In this document: in pieces, positions 17,245-26,066 of the stretch | How the letters are laid out: the number at the start of each line of letters is the position of its first letter | Numbering within the stretch: the stretch's first letter is position 1 | Assembly: GCA_965276785.1 (NCBI GenBank) | Contig: OZ255629.1 | Coordinates: forward strand, 2,356,001-2,420,000 | Direction of reading: 5' to 3' | Source: LMUY01 sp965276785 | Lineage (GTDB): Bacteria > Pseudomonadota > Alphaproteobacteria > Acetobacterales > Acetobacteraceae | Length of the DNA stretch: 64,000 nucleotides | Position numbers and translations under genes: made by a program | The notes under the pieces: model-generated | What the model was told of the DNA's origin: nothing | Database searches by the model: none | What the model saw: the letters and a program-made list of their open reading frames with translations, nothing else

Positions 17245-18753
17245 ATGACACCGCAAACCTATGTTGAACCGGACGTTCTCGTCATTGGCGCGGGCAATGC
17301 CGCCGCGAACGCCGCCTTGGCTGCGCGCGAAGCGGGCGCCACCGTCGCTATGGTTGAATCAGCCCCTCAAGACGCCCGAGCCGGCAATTCCGCTTTTACC
17401 GGCGGCGCGTTCCGGTTTGTCTACGACGGGATTGACGACCTGTTGGCGATTTCGCCCGACATCAAAGACATGGACCTGCCCAACATCGACTTTGGCTCCT
17501 ACACGCGGGAGCAATATTTCGACGATATGGGCCGGCTAACCGAATACCGCTCCGACCCCGAGCTGACGGATGTGCTGATCAGCGGCAGCTACGATGCGGC
17601 GCTCTGGCTGAAACAGCATGGCGTCAAGTTTCAGCCTGCGCTCGGCCGTCAGGCGTTCAAGGTAGACGGCAAGTTCAAATTCTGGGGTGGGCTGGCCTGT
17701 CATATCTGGGGCGGAGGCCAGGAACTGACCCGCGCGTTGCACCAGGCGGTGGAAGCCGCTGGCATTCCCGTGCTGTACGAGACCCAAGCGATCGCGCTGT
17801 TGCAGGATGATGCCCAGATTTGCGGCGTGCATGCCCTATGGCAGGGCCGTAAGGTGGACCTGCGGGCCAAAGCCGTTGTCTTGGCTTGCGGCGGGTTCGA
17901 GTCCAACGCCGAAATGCGTGCGAGGTATCTCGGCCCGAATTGGGATTTGGCCAAGGTTCGGGGGACCAAGTTCAACACCGGATGGGGCCACCGCATGGCC
18001 ATGGAGGCCGGCGCTGCCGTCACCGGGCATTGGTCCGGTGCGCACGCGGTGCAATGGGACATGAACGCGCCCCAGTATGGCGATCTGACGGTTGGCGACA
18101 AGTTCCAGAAGCACAACTATCCGTTTGGCATCTTGGTCAATGCCCGAGGCGAGCGTTTCCTCGACGAGGGGCTCGATTTCCACAGCTACACCTATGCCAA
18201 ATACGGCCACGAGGTGATGCGCCAACCGGGGCTGTTCGCCTGGCAAGTGTTCGACCAGAAGGTGGTTCACTTGTTGCGGGACGAATACCGCATCCCGCGC
18301 ATCACCAAGGAGACGGCAAACACGTTTGAGGAGCTTGCCGGCAAGCTCACCGGCGTGGATCCCGCCGGGTTTCTGCGCACCGTGGCGGCCTACAACGCGG
18401 CGCCACGGCCGGAGGTGCCGTTCAACCCCAACGTCCATGACGGCCTGCGCACGACAGGTCTCGCGTTTGACAAGACGAATTGGGCCAACAAGCTCGACAC
18501 GCCGCCCTACGAGGCATACGGCGTCACCGCCGGGGTCACGTTCACCTTCGGCGGCCTGAAGGTCACCGAGCGGGCGGAGGTTGAGGATACCGCTGGAACA
18601 CCGGTCGGCGGCCTATTCGCGGCCGGGGAGATCGTGGGCGGGTTGTATTACCATAACTATGGCAGTGGCACCGGGCTGGCTGCAGGCGTCGTGTTCGGCC
18701 GGCTGGCGGGGGAAGGCGCAGCCCGCAGCGCCTTACGCAACAGCCTGCATTGA
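17245..18753 (+). CDS. FAD-dependent dehydrogenase, TcuA-like (tricarballylate dehydrogenase family)
   Basis: A 502-residue flavoprotein of the FAD-binding-2/TcuA type. The N-terminal Rossmann motif is VIGAGNAAANAALAAREAGA (about 11 to 30) and is followed by the GNSAFTGGAFRFVYD loop, which parallels the R/GGNSxHTR loop of tricarballylate dehydrogenase. Mid-protein VVLACGGFESNAEMRARYLG and a C-terminal GGLFAAGEIVGGLYYHNYGSG complete the FAD site. TcuA oxidises tricarballylate to cis-aconitate; related enzymes oxidise or reduce other carbon chains, so the substrate here is only likely a polycarboxylate. It is the first gene of an operon with a methyltransferase and an exported hydrolase, divergent from LysR. 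Confidence 0.82.
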   Translation: MTPQTYVEPDVLVIGAGNAAANAALAAREAGATVAMVESAPQDARAGNSAFTGGAFRFVYDGIDDLLAISPDIKDMDLPNIDFGSYTREQYFDDMGRLTEYRSDPELTDVLISGSYDAALWLKQHGVKFQPALGRQAFKVDGKFKFWGGLACHIWGGGQELTRALHQAVEAAGIPVLYETQAIALLQDDAQICGVHALWQGRKVDLRAKAVVLACGGFESNAEMRARYLGPNWDLAKVRGTKFNTGWGHRMAMEAGAAVTGHWSGAHAVQWDMNAPQYGDLTVGDKFQKHNYPFGILVNARGERFLDEGLDFHSYTYAKYGHEVMRQPGLFAWQVFDQKVVHLLRDEYRIPRITKETANTFEELAGKLTGVDPAGFLRTVAAYNAAPRPEVPFNPNVHDGLRTTGLAFDKTNWANKLDTPPYEAYGVTAGVTFTFGGLKVTERAEVEDTAGTPVGGLFAAGEIVGGLYYHNYGSGTGLAAGVVFGRLAGEGAARSALRNSLH

Positions 18754-18783
18754 TCCGGCAGGCCAGGCGGGCGTCAGCCGTCG

Positions 18784-19581
18784 ATGGTTAACTCCATGTT
18801 CAATGCCCGCGACGCGGCGGCCTACGAGCGCAGCATGGGGCGTTGGAGCCGCCGGCTGGCCGCCAGCTTCGCCGATTTCGCCGGGCTCGAGGCGGACGAC
18901 CGGGTGCTGGATGTCGGCTGCGGCACCGGCAGCCTGCTATTCCACCTGCGCTCGAGGCCGGAACGGCCGCGTGTGACCGGCATCGACGCCTCGCCCATCT
19001 ACGTCGCGGCGGCGCGAACCGGTGGCGCAGTCACCGTGGACGAAGGCGATGCTTGCGCACTGCCTTACCCCGACGGCGTATTTGATCGCGTGCTCTGCCA
19101 ACTGGTGCTGCAATTCATCCCCGACGCCGCCCAGGCGGCGGCCGAGATGGTGCGCGTGCTGCGGCCGGGCGGCGTCGCTGCCGCCGCGGTTTGGGCCAGC
19201 GGCGCCGGCATGGTGGGGCAGCGCATGTTCCTCGACACCGCGGCGCCGCTTGACCCGGCGGCGGCGCGGTTGCGCGATCATACCTTCACACGCCCCATGA
19301 CCCGGCATGGCGAACTCAGGGTGCTATGGCACTCGCTCGGCCTGCTCGACGTGGTGGAGGGAGCTGCCACGATCTGGATGGAGTATGCCGATTTCCCCGA
19401 CTACTGGGAGCCAATCGCCAGCGGCGAAGGAACGCTCGGCCGCTACGTCTCGGCACTCCCGGACTCTGCCCGCGCCCCATTGGAGGATCGCGTCCGCGCC
19501 GCGTATCTGAGTGGGGCGCCCGATGGACCGCGTTCATTCGCCGCCACCGCGCTGCTCTGCCGCGGCCGCCGGCCAAGCTGA
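18784..19581 (+). CDS. Class I SAM-dependent methyltransferase
   Basis: A 265-residue methyltransferase with the Rossmann motif I VLDVGCGTGSLLFHLR (about residues 42 to 57), an acidic post-I loop VTGIDASP and a motif IV-like segment FDRVLCQLVLQFIPDAAQAA. The layout is that of the Methyltransf_11/25 type small-molecule enzymes. It starts 30 bp after the flavoprotein gene. In this setting it might methylate a carboxylate (as trans-aconitate methyltransferase does) to detoxify or mask an intermediate, but that is inference from context alone. Confidence 0.85.
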   Translation: MVNSMFNARDAAAYERSMGRWSRRLAASFADFAGLEADDRVLDVGCGTGSLLFHLRSRPERPRVTGIDASPIYVAAARTGGAVTVDEGDACALPYPDGVFDRVLCQLVLQFIPDAAQAAAEMVRVLRPGGVAAAAVWASGAGMVGQRMFLDTAAPLDPAAARLRDHTFTRPMTRHGELRVLWHSLGLLDVVEGAATIWMEYADFPDYWEPIASGEGTLGRYVSALPDSARAPLEDRVRAAYLSGAPDGPRSFAATALLCRGRRPS

Positions 19582-19688
19582 GCATACGGGAACATCGACG
19601 AGGAAGCGCACCTGCCGCCTGGGGCCCGAGCTTGCCTTTCAACTCAGCCCTGAACGACACAAGAAATACAGATTGGGAGACCGACGTC

Positions 19689-20810
19689 ATGAAGCGGATT
19701 TTGCTTGCGAGTTGCGCCTTGCTGGTGATGGCCCCGGTCCTGGCATTTGCCGACGCTGCTCCCCCCGACGCTCCTCCGCTGCTAACTGCCAAGCACGAGG
19801 TATTCTACGTCGGCGGGCATTATGCAGACGACCACGGCAAACAGGTCATGGTCGGCCAGATGTTCGTGGAAGCCGTCTCGCCCCAGCAGGTCACGCACCC
19901 GTTTCCGCTGGTGCTGATGCACGGCCTGGCGCAGACCGCGGTGAACTGGGTGGAGACGCCTGACGGGCGTGAGGGATGGGCAGACTGGTTCGTCGCCCAT
20001 GGCTGGCGCGTTTATATGGTCGATCAGCCGGCGCGTGGACGTTCTGCCTGGAACCCCGATTTGCAGGGGTCAGTCAGTACCGTGCCGGTGGCAGCGATCG
20101 AAAACCTGTTTACCGACCCGCAAGCCCACCCGGTTTGGGAGCAGGCAAAACTTCATACGCAGTGGCCGGGCCCTGGTCGTGCTGGTGATCCCGTGTTCGA
20201 CCAGTTCTATGCGAGCCAAGTTCAGTCTCTGCCGAACGAGCCCAGCGAGACGCTGATGCAGCAGGCAGGTGCGGCGCTGCTCGACCGGATCGGACCCGCT
20301 ATTCTTATCACCCACTCCCAAGCAGGGGCATTCGGCTGGCTGATCGCGGACGCCCGGCCGAAGCTTGTGCGCGCCATTGTGGCATTGGAGCCAATGGGGC
20401 CGCCCTATAAAGACGCTGTTTTCCTGACTGGGCAGGACCGTCCCTGGGGCCTGACGCACGTCCCCCTCACCTACGATCCCCCGGTGACTGACGCGTCTGC
20501 CTTGAGTTTCGTGCAGCAACCGAAGCCAGACGCGCCCGAGCTGGCAGCGTGCTGGTCACAAGCTGCGCCGGCGCGTTCGCTGCCAAACCTGCGCGGAATT
20601 CCGGTCCTGATCGCGACCTCTCAAGCGTCCTATCATGCCGTCTACGACCACTGCACCGTTGACTACTTAAAGCAGGCGGGAGTGGACGTAGATTTTGAAC
20701 GCCTGGCGGATCATGGAATTCAGGGCAATGCTCACATGATGATGCTTGAAAAGAATAACCTGCAGATCGCCGCGTTCTTGGCGGAGTGGATGCAGCAACA
20801 CGCGCAGTAA
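19689..20810 (+). CDS. Secreted alpha/beta-fold hydrolase, paralogue 2 of 3
   Basis: A 373-residue alpha/beta hydrolase with a clean Sec signal peptide (MKRILLASCALLVMAPVLAF, cleavage after ADA near residue 24). GGGAG-type ribosome-binding sequence (TTGGGAGA) precedes the ATG at 19689; an in-frame extension upstream overlaps the methyltransferase gene and is rejected. The nucleophile elbow is ITHSQAGAFGW, again without the first glycine of G-x-S-x-G. GIQGNAHMMMLEKN supplies a candidate catalytic histidine. It is closely related to the products at 6962 to 8122 and 29327 to 30361. Likely a periplasmic ester or lactone hydrolase feeding the same pathway. Confidence 0.85.
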   Translation: MKRILLASCALLVMAPVLAFADAAPPDAPPLLTAKHEVFYVGGHYADDHGKQVMVGQMFVEAVSPQQVTHPFPLVLMHGLAQTAVNWVETPDGREGWADWFVAHGWRVYMVDQPARGRSAWNPDLQGSVSTVPVAAIENLFTDPQAHPVWEQAKLHTQWPGPGRAGDPVFDQFYASQVQSLPNEPSETLMQQAGAALLDRIGPAILITHSQAGAFGWLIADARPKLVRAIVALEPMGPPYKDAVFLTGQDRPWGLTHVPLTYDPPVTDASALSFVQQPKPDAPELAACWSQAAPARSLPNLRGIPVLIATSQASYHAVYDHCTVDYLKQAGVDVDFERLADHGIQGNAHMMMLEKNNLQIAAFLAEWMQQHAQ

Positions 20811-20868
20811 AGCCATTTGCCGCGAGAGCGCCTCCGGCCTCGGACGCCAGACATGGCCTGGCACCCAG

Positions 20869-21081
20869 CTAGCGCACGTTCGTGTTTGTCAGCGGGCCCG
20901 CGACGGGGCTGGTGCCGCCGCTCAAGAGTGGGGGCTGGCCCTGCCCGCCTGTCGGCGAAACCACCGACACCGCGCCATGACCGGGACCGGTGGTGCGGTT
21001 GAGCACGACCGGTGGGTTGGAGCATGCGGTCGCCAGTGCGGCGGCGCCGAGGGCCAGGCCCATCAGCGGGAGTCTGCTCAT
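20869..21081 (-). CDS. Small lipoprotein
   Basis: A 70-residue protein with a lipoprotein signal peptide: MSRLPLMGLALGAAALATAC ends in a lipobox (LATA-C, Cys20). The mature part is about 50 residues, rich in Gly, Pro, Ser and Thr, and without a recognisable domain. AGGAG lies 7 bp before the ATG. It follows the DUF1302 gene by 52 bp on the same strand, so it may be an outer-membrane accessory lipoprotein of that protein. Function unknown. Confidence 0.7.
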   Translation of the reverse strand: MSRLPLMGLALGAAALATACSNPPVVLNRTTGPGHGAVSVVSPTGGQGQPPLLSGGTSPVAGPLTNTNVR

Positions 21082-21133
21082 GTGTAGCTCCTGTTTTGTT
21101 CGTATCCGGGCGCCAGCCCCGACCCGGGCCGGG

Positions 21134-22942
21134 TCAGAGCCTTAGTCCAACACTAAGTAGGGCGACATCGCGATCGGTCCTGATGTTGTAGCTGCCTCCC
21201 GTCTGCGTCGTCCAGTTCACGTTGGCGAAGTAGCGGCTGCCGAAGTCCGCCTCGACCTCGGCCCGAAGCGTGATCCGGCCTTCGACAAAGGCGCCGTCGC
21301 TGGATGTCCCGTTCACGTCATGGAACAACGTGATGGCGGGCGTTATGTTTATCCCCTGGAGTCCAACGTCCTTGTAAACCAAGCTGCCACGCAGGCGATA
21401 ACCCCAGGAGACAGACGTGACGAAGCCGGATTTGCTGCAGGCGAGTTGGCTGGCGCATACGATGCCTGGTCCGTTTGCGCTGCCGAACAGGTCGGCCCGC
21501 CCGTAGCGGCGCTGGCTCACCGGCGGCAAGCCCTCGACGAACTTGCCGCCCGCTTCCACGCTCAGCACGGCCGTGTCGGCTGCAGCCACGCCGCGCCATG
21601 TCTTCTCGCCGCCCAAGCCGATCTGCGACGTCGCATGCCGATCGTAGTTGCGCAGCACAGTTCCGGGCGCCGCATTGACAAATCGCGCCCCCAAAGGTCC
21701 GGTGCCAAGGAGACCCGCGGTCAACGTGTCAGTGGCATTATACGCGAACGGCTGGTCCACCATCTGGTCGAACTCGGCTGCGAGCTTGATGCCAAGCGGC
21801 GGAATGATTGTGTTGGAGATCAGCGATGCCACCTTGGTCCCGTCCGGGTAGGTGACTTGATAGGTGCCGCCACTTGTGGACGTGAAGCCGAGGCTTGTGC
21901 CCTTGATGCTGTTCACTTGCGGCAGCCGCTCGGAGTACTGGGCGAGATAGAGGCTGACGCGCGTGCCAATCGACCGCATCGTATAGCTGCCACCAATGCC
22001 AAACGTGCCGAGATTGCTGCCGTATCGGTCGGGGCTGCGTCGGAACACCAAATTCGAGGCGAGGCTTTGCTGGTTGCTGAGCGTCGGCAGCGCAGTGACC
22101 AGGTTACAACCGTCCGGCGCATAGCTGTTGCTGGCAGTGTAGGTTCCGCACCCGGGAAGCACGGAGTGGGCCTGCTCGAGTTCATAGAAACCTTCGATGC
22201 GAATACTCGGCGTGATGTCCCACGCTAGCTCGACCGCCGGGAATGGGACGTAACCTTCCCCGCGTTGGAAGCCAGGCCGGGACACGGCGGCAAAATTACG
22301 CGGATCGATCTCCCGCACTCCGCCCGGAACCGTCAGCGATGAGCCCCACCCGATGATCTGCTGCCCAAGTTGAGCCGACAGACTGCCGCCGAGCGCCGCG
22401 GTTTTACCATGAAGATAGGCCTGCTCGAGCACGGCGCCGCCGAACTTTGCGTCAGTATCGAAGCCCCTGTCCGACAGCGGCTTGTCTGGCGTGTATCCCT
22501 GGGGAGTGTTGCCAAGGGCGACGTTGGAGTTGGCCTGAGAGTAGTCGTACCAGCCATAGCCTGACAGGAAGACGCCGTAGCCGGCTGCGTTGGAGACGTC
22601 GAGCGAGGCGAACGATTTCACGACGGAGGACTCGAAGTCACCCGGGCCGTAATTGGCGTCCCCGGCGACTTGGTTGCCACCCCCCGAGGCTCGTCCACGG
22701 ACGCCGAGGACGCGCGCATCGCCGGGATCGAGCAAGGCCGGATCGCGATTCGACGTCTTGATCGCGGTCCCAATCGTGGCGACGACGTTCAAATTGGCTC
22801 GCCAGTCGCCTTGGATGTACTCCACTGCCGAAGCCGGCCGGATTTGTGCGAGCAGGATCGTAACAACGCCTAAACCGATCGCGGCCGCCGTGTTGAGGGC
22901 CGAATGCCGGTTGCGGTGTTTGGCTTGGAATTCGTGAGGCAT
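21134..22942 (-). CDS. DUF1302 family outer-membrane protein
   Basis: A 602-residue exported protein. The start at 22942 (MPHEFQ) has GGGAG 7 bp upstream; an earlier in-frame start at 22996 lacks one. The signal peptide runs to about residue 40 (IRPASA before Val). The mature sequence is rich in alternating hydrophobic/polar strands, has few charges in strands and ends in VALLSVGLRL, a terminal strand consistent with a beta-barrel. The early WRANLNVVATIGTAIKT segment is typical of DUF1302. Family members often accompany DUF1329 proteins and catabolic genes for hydrophobic compounds; no DUF1329 gene is visible. Probable role: passage of the substrate or its ester across the outer membrane. Confidence 0.83.
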   Translation of the reverse strand: MPHEFQAKHRNRHSALNTAAAIGLGVVTILLAQIRPASAVEYIQGDWRANLNVVATIGTAIKTSNRDPALLDPGDARVLGVRGRASGGGNQVAGDANYGPGDFESSVVKSFASLDVSNAAGYGVFLSGYGWYDYSQANSNVALGNTPQGYTPDKPLSDRGFDTDAKFGGAVLEQAYLHGKTAALGGSLSAQLGQQIIGWGSSLTVPGGVREIDPRNFAAVSRPGFQRGEGYVPFPAVELAWDITPSIRIEGFYELEQAHSVLPGCGTYTASNSYAPDGCNLVTALPTLSNQQSLASNLVFRRSPDRYGSNLGTFGIGGSYTMRSIGTRVSLYLAQYSERLPQVNSIKGTSLGFTSTSGGTYQVTYPDGTKVASLISNTIIPPLGIKLAAEFDQMVDQPFAYNATDTLTAGLLGTGPLGARFVNAAPGTVLRNYDRHATSQIGLGGEKTWRGVAAADTAVLSVEAGGKFVEGLPPVSQRRYGRADLFGSANGPGIVCASQLACSKSGFVTSVSWGYRLRGSLVYKDVGLQGINITPAITLFHDVNGTSSDGAFVEGRITLRAEVEADFGSRYFANVNWTTQTGGSYNIRTDRDVALLSVGLRL

Positions 22943-23101
22943 CTTGACGCTCCCTGATCTGGCCTTGCAGCCTATGTTCTTAAGTATGTGCTTCAATGGT
23001 CTTCAGGTTAATTCCCGCTTCCGGGCCGGCCGGCCCCGGCTGAAATTCGGCCGCCAGCCAAAGGGTCGGTCTTGGCCCGCACCCGCCATCGACAGGGTCG
23101 C

Positions 23102-24415
23102 TCATTCGCTCAGCCCGCGCGACATCGCCGCCGCATCCGCCTTGACGGTCGTCGCAGCCGCGAGAAGGCCGGCGCCCGTAACAAGCACCGCTGCCGGAAC
23201 GAGGTAGAGCGCATCGTGCAGCCCGACCGCGCGGGCAGCCGCATCCACTTGCAAGGCACCGCGCGCCGCGGCGGCCGCCATCGCAAAGCGATCCGAAAGC
23301 GCGCCCACCAGGACCGGCCCAAAGGCGCCGCCGAGGAGATAAAGGAACACAGAGTATACTGCTGTCGCAGTCGCCCTCAGCTTGGGCGCGATGACATCCT
23401 GGATGGTCGGGAAGATGCAAACGTAGAACTGGTATTGCAGCAGCCAGCCGCCGGCGAAAACCAAGACGAAGGCAAGCGTTGCGTGCCGTTCAAGGGTGAG
23501 GGCGTAGCAGGTTGCGGCTGCGGCAACGGTGGAGCTGCAGGCGCCGAAAACCAGGCGGCCGTTTGCGTGCCGCCGCTGCAAGCGGTCCGCCGTCCACCCG
23601 CCCGCAATCAGGCCGATCAAGCCTGCTCCGCCCAGGATCAGCCCGGCGCCCGCTGCAGCCTGGGCGAGCGGCAGTGCGTAGTAGCGCTGCAACAGGGGGA
23701 CCAGGAACGCGCCGGCCGCGTAGGAGGAGAACGTCGAAGCCAGCCCTGCGACGACCAGACCCCACATCGTGCGGGTCCGCAAGATCGTGCGCATAGGGCC
23801 AACGATTGGCTCGTTTTTAGCGCGCACCGACTCGGCGCTCCCCCGAACGGGCTCTCTGATGAATAGAAGACAGCCCGCAAGCACCAGGCCCGGCAGCAGC
23901 GGCGCTACAAACGTCGCGCGCCAGGAGCCGAAGTGTTGCACGATCGGGCCGGCCGAGAAGAAGGCCAGCAGCAGCCCGACCGGCAAGCCGATCCAGAACA
24001 GGCCGCTCGCGCGTGACCGCTTGTCAGAGGGGAACAGGTCGCCAAGCAGCGACACGGCCGCGGGGCCGTAGCTTGCCTCGCCGATGCCGACCGCAACCCT
24101 CACGGCCAGGTAGGACCCGAAGCTCCAGACCAAGCCATTCAAGCCTGTGAACACGCTCCAGGCGGCGAGGCCGGCCGCGATGATAATCTTGCGCGACATG
24201 CGGTCTGCGAGCATCGCGAGCGGCACGCCAGCGACGGCATAGACGAGCGTGAACGCCGCGCTGAGAATGCCGAGCTGCAGATCGCTCAAGCGGAACTCGA
24301 TACGAATCGGCTCCGCCACAACGCCCGGCAGCGCCCGGTCGTAAATATTGAGCAGATTGGCGAGGAGCAGCAGAGTCGTCACTCGCCAGGCGTTTTGCGC
24401 CTGTAGGCCTTGCAT
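23102..24415 (-). CDS. MFS transporter (Spinster-like)
   Basis: A 437-residue major facilitator with about 12 membrane helices. Early sequence NLLNIYDRALPGVVAEPIRI and the loop 2-3 motif ADRMSRKIIIAAG (about residues 73 to 85) place it near the Spinster-like/glucarate-type carriers; GIGEASYGPAAVSLLGDLFP follows. Its upstream side is a 361-bp gap that ends in a copy of the TTGAT-N7-ATCAAG-N-TTGAC operator oriented toward this gene. Substrate unknown; a carboxylate imported for the AtuA/PrpD pathway is likely by context. Confidence 0.87.
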   Translation of the reverse strand: MQGLQAQNAWRVTTLLLLANLLNIYDRALPGVVAEPIRIEFRLSDLQLGILSAAFTLVYAVAGVPLAMLADRMSRKIIIAAGLAAWSVFTGLNGLVWSFGSYLAVRVAVGIGEASYGPAAVSLLGDLFPSDKRSRASGLFWIGLPVGLLLAFFSAGPIVQHFGSWRATFVAPLLPGLVLAGCLLFIREPVRGSAESVRAKNEPIVGPMRTILRTRTMWGLVVAGLASTFSSYAAGAFLVPLLQRYYALPLAQAAAGAGLILGGAGLIGLIAGGWTADRLQRRHANGRLVFGACSSTVAAAATCYALTLERHATLAFVLVFAGGWLLQYQFYVCIFPTIQDVIAPKLRATATAVYSVFLYLLGGAFGPVLVGALSDRFAMAAAAARGALQVDAAARAVGLHDALYLVPAAVLVTGAGLLAAATTVKADAAAMSRGLSE

Positions 24416-24776
24416 CTTTGTTCCGTTTCCGTTCAGGCTGCGAGCCCATTATGTTTGGGCCTGCCCCATTCTTGTCTCGTGTCAACATATCTGGTGGTCC
24501 GATGCTCCGTTGCGTGCATGGGCCTCCTTTCGTAAAGCGGCACGTGCAACGGCGTGCTCACGGCCGCCTTGCCGAGTAGCCGTTGGAAGTAGCAAGTGGT
24601 GTTTTCGAATTGGTCTGGCGATCACTTCGCAACAGCACGAACTCGGTCCCATTTTGGCGGAAGCGACTGCCGAACCGCTAAACGACACTTCTCCTGATCC
24701 ATGCTGGCCGCAATGATGTTGCGCTTTCTTCGAGATGCACGCCAGACATTATCTAAGAGAACTGGTCTAGGTTTCG
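24416..24776. other. Intergenic region of 361 bp upstream of the MFS gene
   Basis: No open reading frame with credible codon use or ribosome-binding site was found. The left end should hold the leader of the MFS gene, and the right end carries the minus-strand operator at 24776 to 24799. A minus-strand TAGATAAT stretch about 20 bp after the operator's TTGAC could be a -10 element, but the spacing is long. Confidence 0.4.
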
Positions 24777-24799
24777 TCAAGCTTGATTAATTTTATCAA
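24776..24799 (-). promoter_or_regulatory. Operator TTGAT-N7-ATCAAG-N-TTGAC, copy 1
   Basis: Read on the minus strand this is TTGAT, 7 bp, ATCAAG, one base, TTGAC. It overlaps the stop codon of the citrate-synthase-like gene and faces the MFS gene. The same arrangement occurs at 25993 to 26016 and 30441 to 30464. All 16 fixed positions agree in the three copies. Confidence 0.6.
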
Positions 24800-25976
24800 C
24801 ATCATTCGATTTTTTGGTCTCGGGCAGGATGCCCGTATACAGAGCCCGCGGCCGCACCATTGGATGCGAGTGATACTGCTCCATCGCGTGGGCGATCCAG
24901 CCGGCGAGGCGGCCCATACGGAAAAGCAGACCTTCCGAAGCCAGGCCGAGTTTTCGATTCAAATACATGACCGGCAGGGCGAAATCTGGAGATTGCCCGG
25001 TCGCCTCTGACACGACCTGTATCGCGGCCATAAGGCGCGACATCTCGCGGTCACTGTCCAGGCTGTCGGAGATTGCGGTGAGCAGGGCGGTTGCCCGCGG
25101 ATCCCCAGACTTGTAGATCGAGGTGGTGAAACCGGGAATTGCCTCGCCCTCGCGCAAGCGGCGGATGATCGGCTCCGCCGGGTCGCCACTTTGCGCCAGT
25201 TCGTCGAGGAGACGGTTCAGCGATTGCGCGCGCCCGATGATCAGGCGCCTGCCTGTCGACGCGCCGATCCCGGTGAGCGCAACCTGGTAAGCGGTCGCAC
25301 CAGTATTGGCCATGGCCCTGACGGCGTAGGTTGTGGGATCGAGTTCATGGTCGGCGGCAAGCACCAGCATGCGGCGGATCAGGTCGTGATACGGTTTCGG
25401 CCGGCCGAGACCCTCGCCAAGGAAACTGTGCAACGGTTGATCGATTGGCGCTGGCGCGTCCACGATTATGGCCGCAAGCCATCTCATGATCTCGGCGGCC
25501 GTGCGGGCGTAACCGGTCCGCGAGAGATCATAGGCGCGGGAATTGCCGCGCTCCAACACGGGTAGCAAGGTCATGACCTGCTCAGTGACAGTCGCGCCGG
25601 TAAGCGCCTGCTTGATGCGATGGTAGGCCTCGGTCTGGCGGGCAGGCCGCGGCGCAAAGGCGGCGGCCGGGTCGACGTCCCATAGCAGCCCGGCGACGTC
25701 CTCAATCGTGGCCTTCTCAGACAGTCGCAGGGCGCTGCGACCTCTGTAGAACGGGCCGGCCTCGTTAATCAGCGTGATGTCTGTCGTTGCCGTCAGCGCG
25801 TCCCCCTTTTCTGCGGCCGGTGCGCCCTGGAGCGACAGTATGTCGTCCTTCCAATACCGCCGCTTTTTGCTGCCTGGCAGGGCTTGGGACCTGATTTTCT
25901 TCCGGCTGACATAAGCGTAAAGCGTCGAGAGGCTCACTCCGAGGGCGTGAGCCGCTTCTTCGGCGTCAAGATACAT
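24777..25976 (-). CDS. HTH/citrate-synthase fusion lacking both catalytic histidines; candidate regulator
   Basis: A 399-residue protein. Residues 1 to 50 are a MerR/excisionase-like helix-turn-helix (LDAEEAAHALGVSLSTLYAYV, then a basic wing with KKRRYWKDD). Residues from about 65 on have the citrate synthase fold. The substrate-binding ADHEL (H210), GDPRA (291 to 295) and SPDFALP (D331) are kept. The catalytic His of GPxHGGANE is Leu245, and the His of GFGHRVYK is Thr285. So two of the three catalytic residues of citrate synthase (His, His, Asp) are lost. The start at 25976 gives the intact HTH; longer in-frame starts run through the divergent promoter. I infer a ligand-sensing DNA-binding protein rather than an enzyme. 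An unusual enzyme of altered chemistry is the alternative. Confidence 0.8.
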   Translation of the reverse strand: MYLDAEEAAHALGVSLSTLYAYVSRKKIRSQALPGSKKRRYWKDDILSLQGAPAAEKGDALTATTDITLINEAGPFYRGRSALRLSEKATIEDVAGLLWDVDPAAAFAPRPARQTEAYHRIKQALTGATVTEQVMTLLPVLERGNSRAYDLSRTGYARTAAEIMRWLAAIIVDAPAPIDQPLHSFLGEGLGRPKPYHDLIRRMLVLAADHELDPTTYAVRAMANTGATAYQVALTGIGASTGRRLIIGRAQSLNRLLDELAQSGDPAEPIIRRLREGEAIPGFTTSIYKSGDPRATALLTAISDSLDSDREMSRLMAAIQVVSEATGQSPDFALPVMYLNRKLGLASEGLLFRMGRLAGWIAHAMEQYHSHPMVRPRALYTGILPETKKSNDVDKINQA

Positions 25977-25992
25977 GGTTGCAGACCTCGGA

Positions 25993-26016
25993 TTGATTTT
26001 CTCGATCAAGCTTGAC
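25993..26016 (+). promoter_or_regulatory. Operator TTGAT-N7-ATCAAG-N-TTGAC, copy 2
   Basis: It lies between the divergent citrate-synthase-like gene (start 25976) and the AtuA-family gene (start 26067), only 16 bp from the former start codon, which suits autorepression. The two central half-sites form TCAAGCTTGA. One extra TTGAT half-site occurs at 26027 to 26031. Confidence 0.65.
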
Positions 26017-26066
26017 TCCGATGCACTTGATTGGGCAAGCCCGGTCCTCAAAGAACTGGAGCAGCT

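Noticed and set aside
9836..20810. Idea that the block is a fumonisin-type mycotoxin degradation cluster (tricarballylate esters, esterase, TcuA-like enzyme)
   Set aside because: The aminotransferase and TonB receptor expected in such clusters are missing, and the hydrolases do not show the carboxylesterase elbow; kept only as one possible substrate class.
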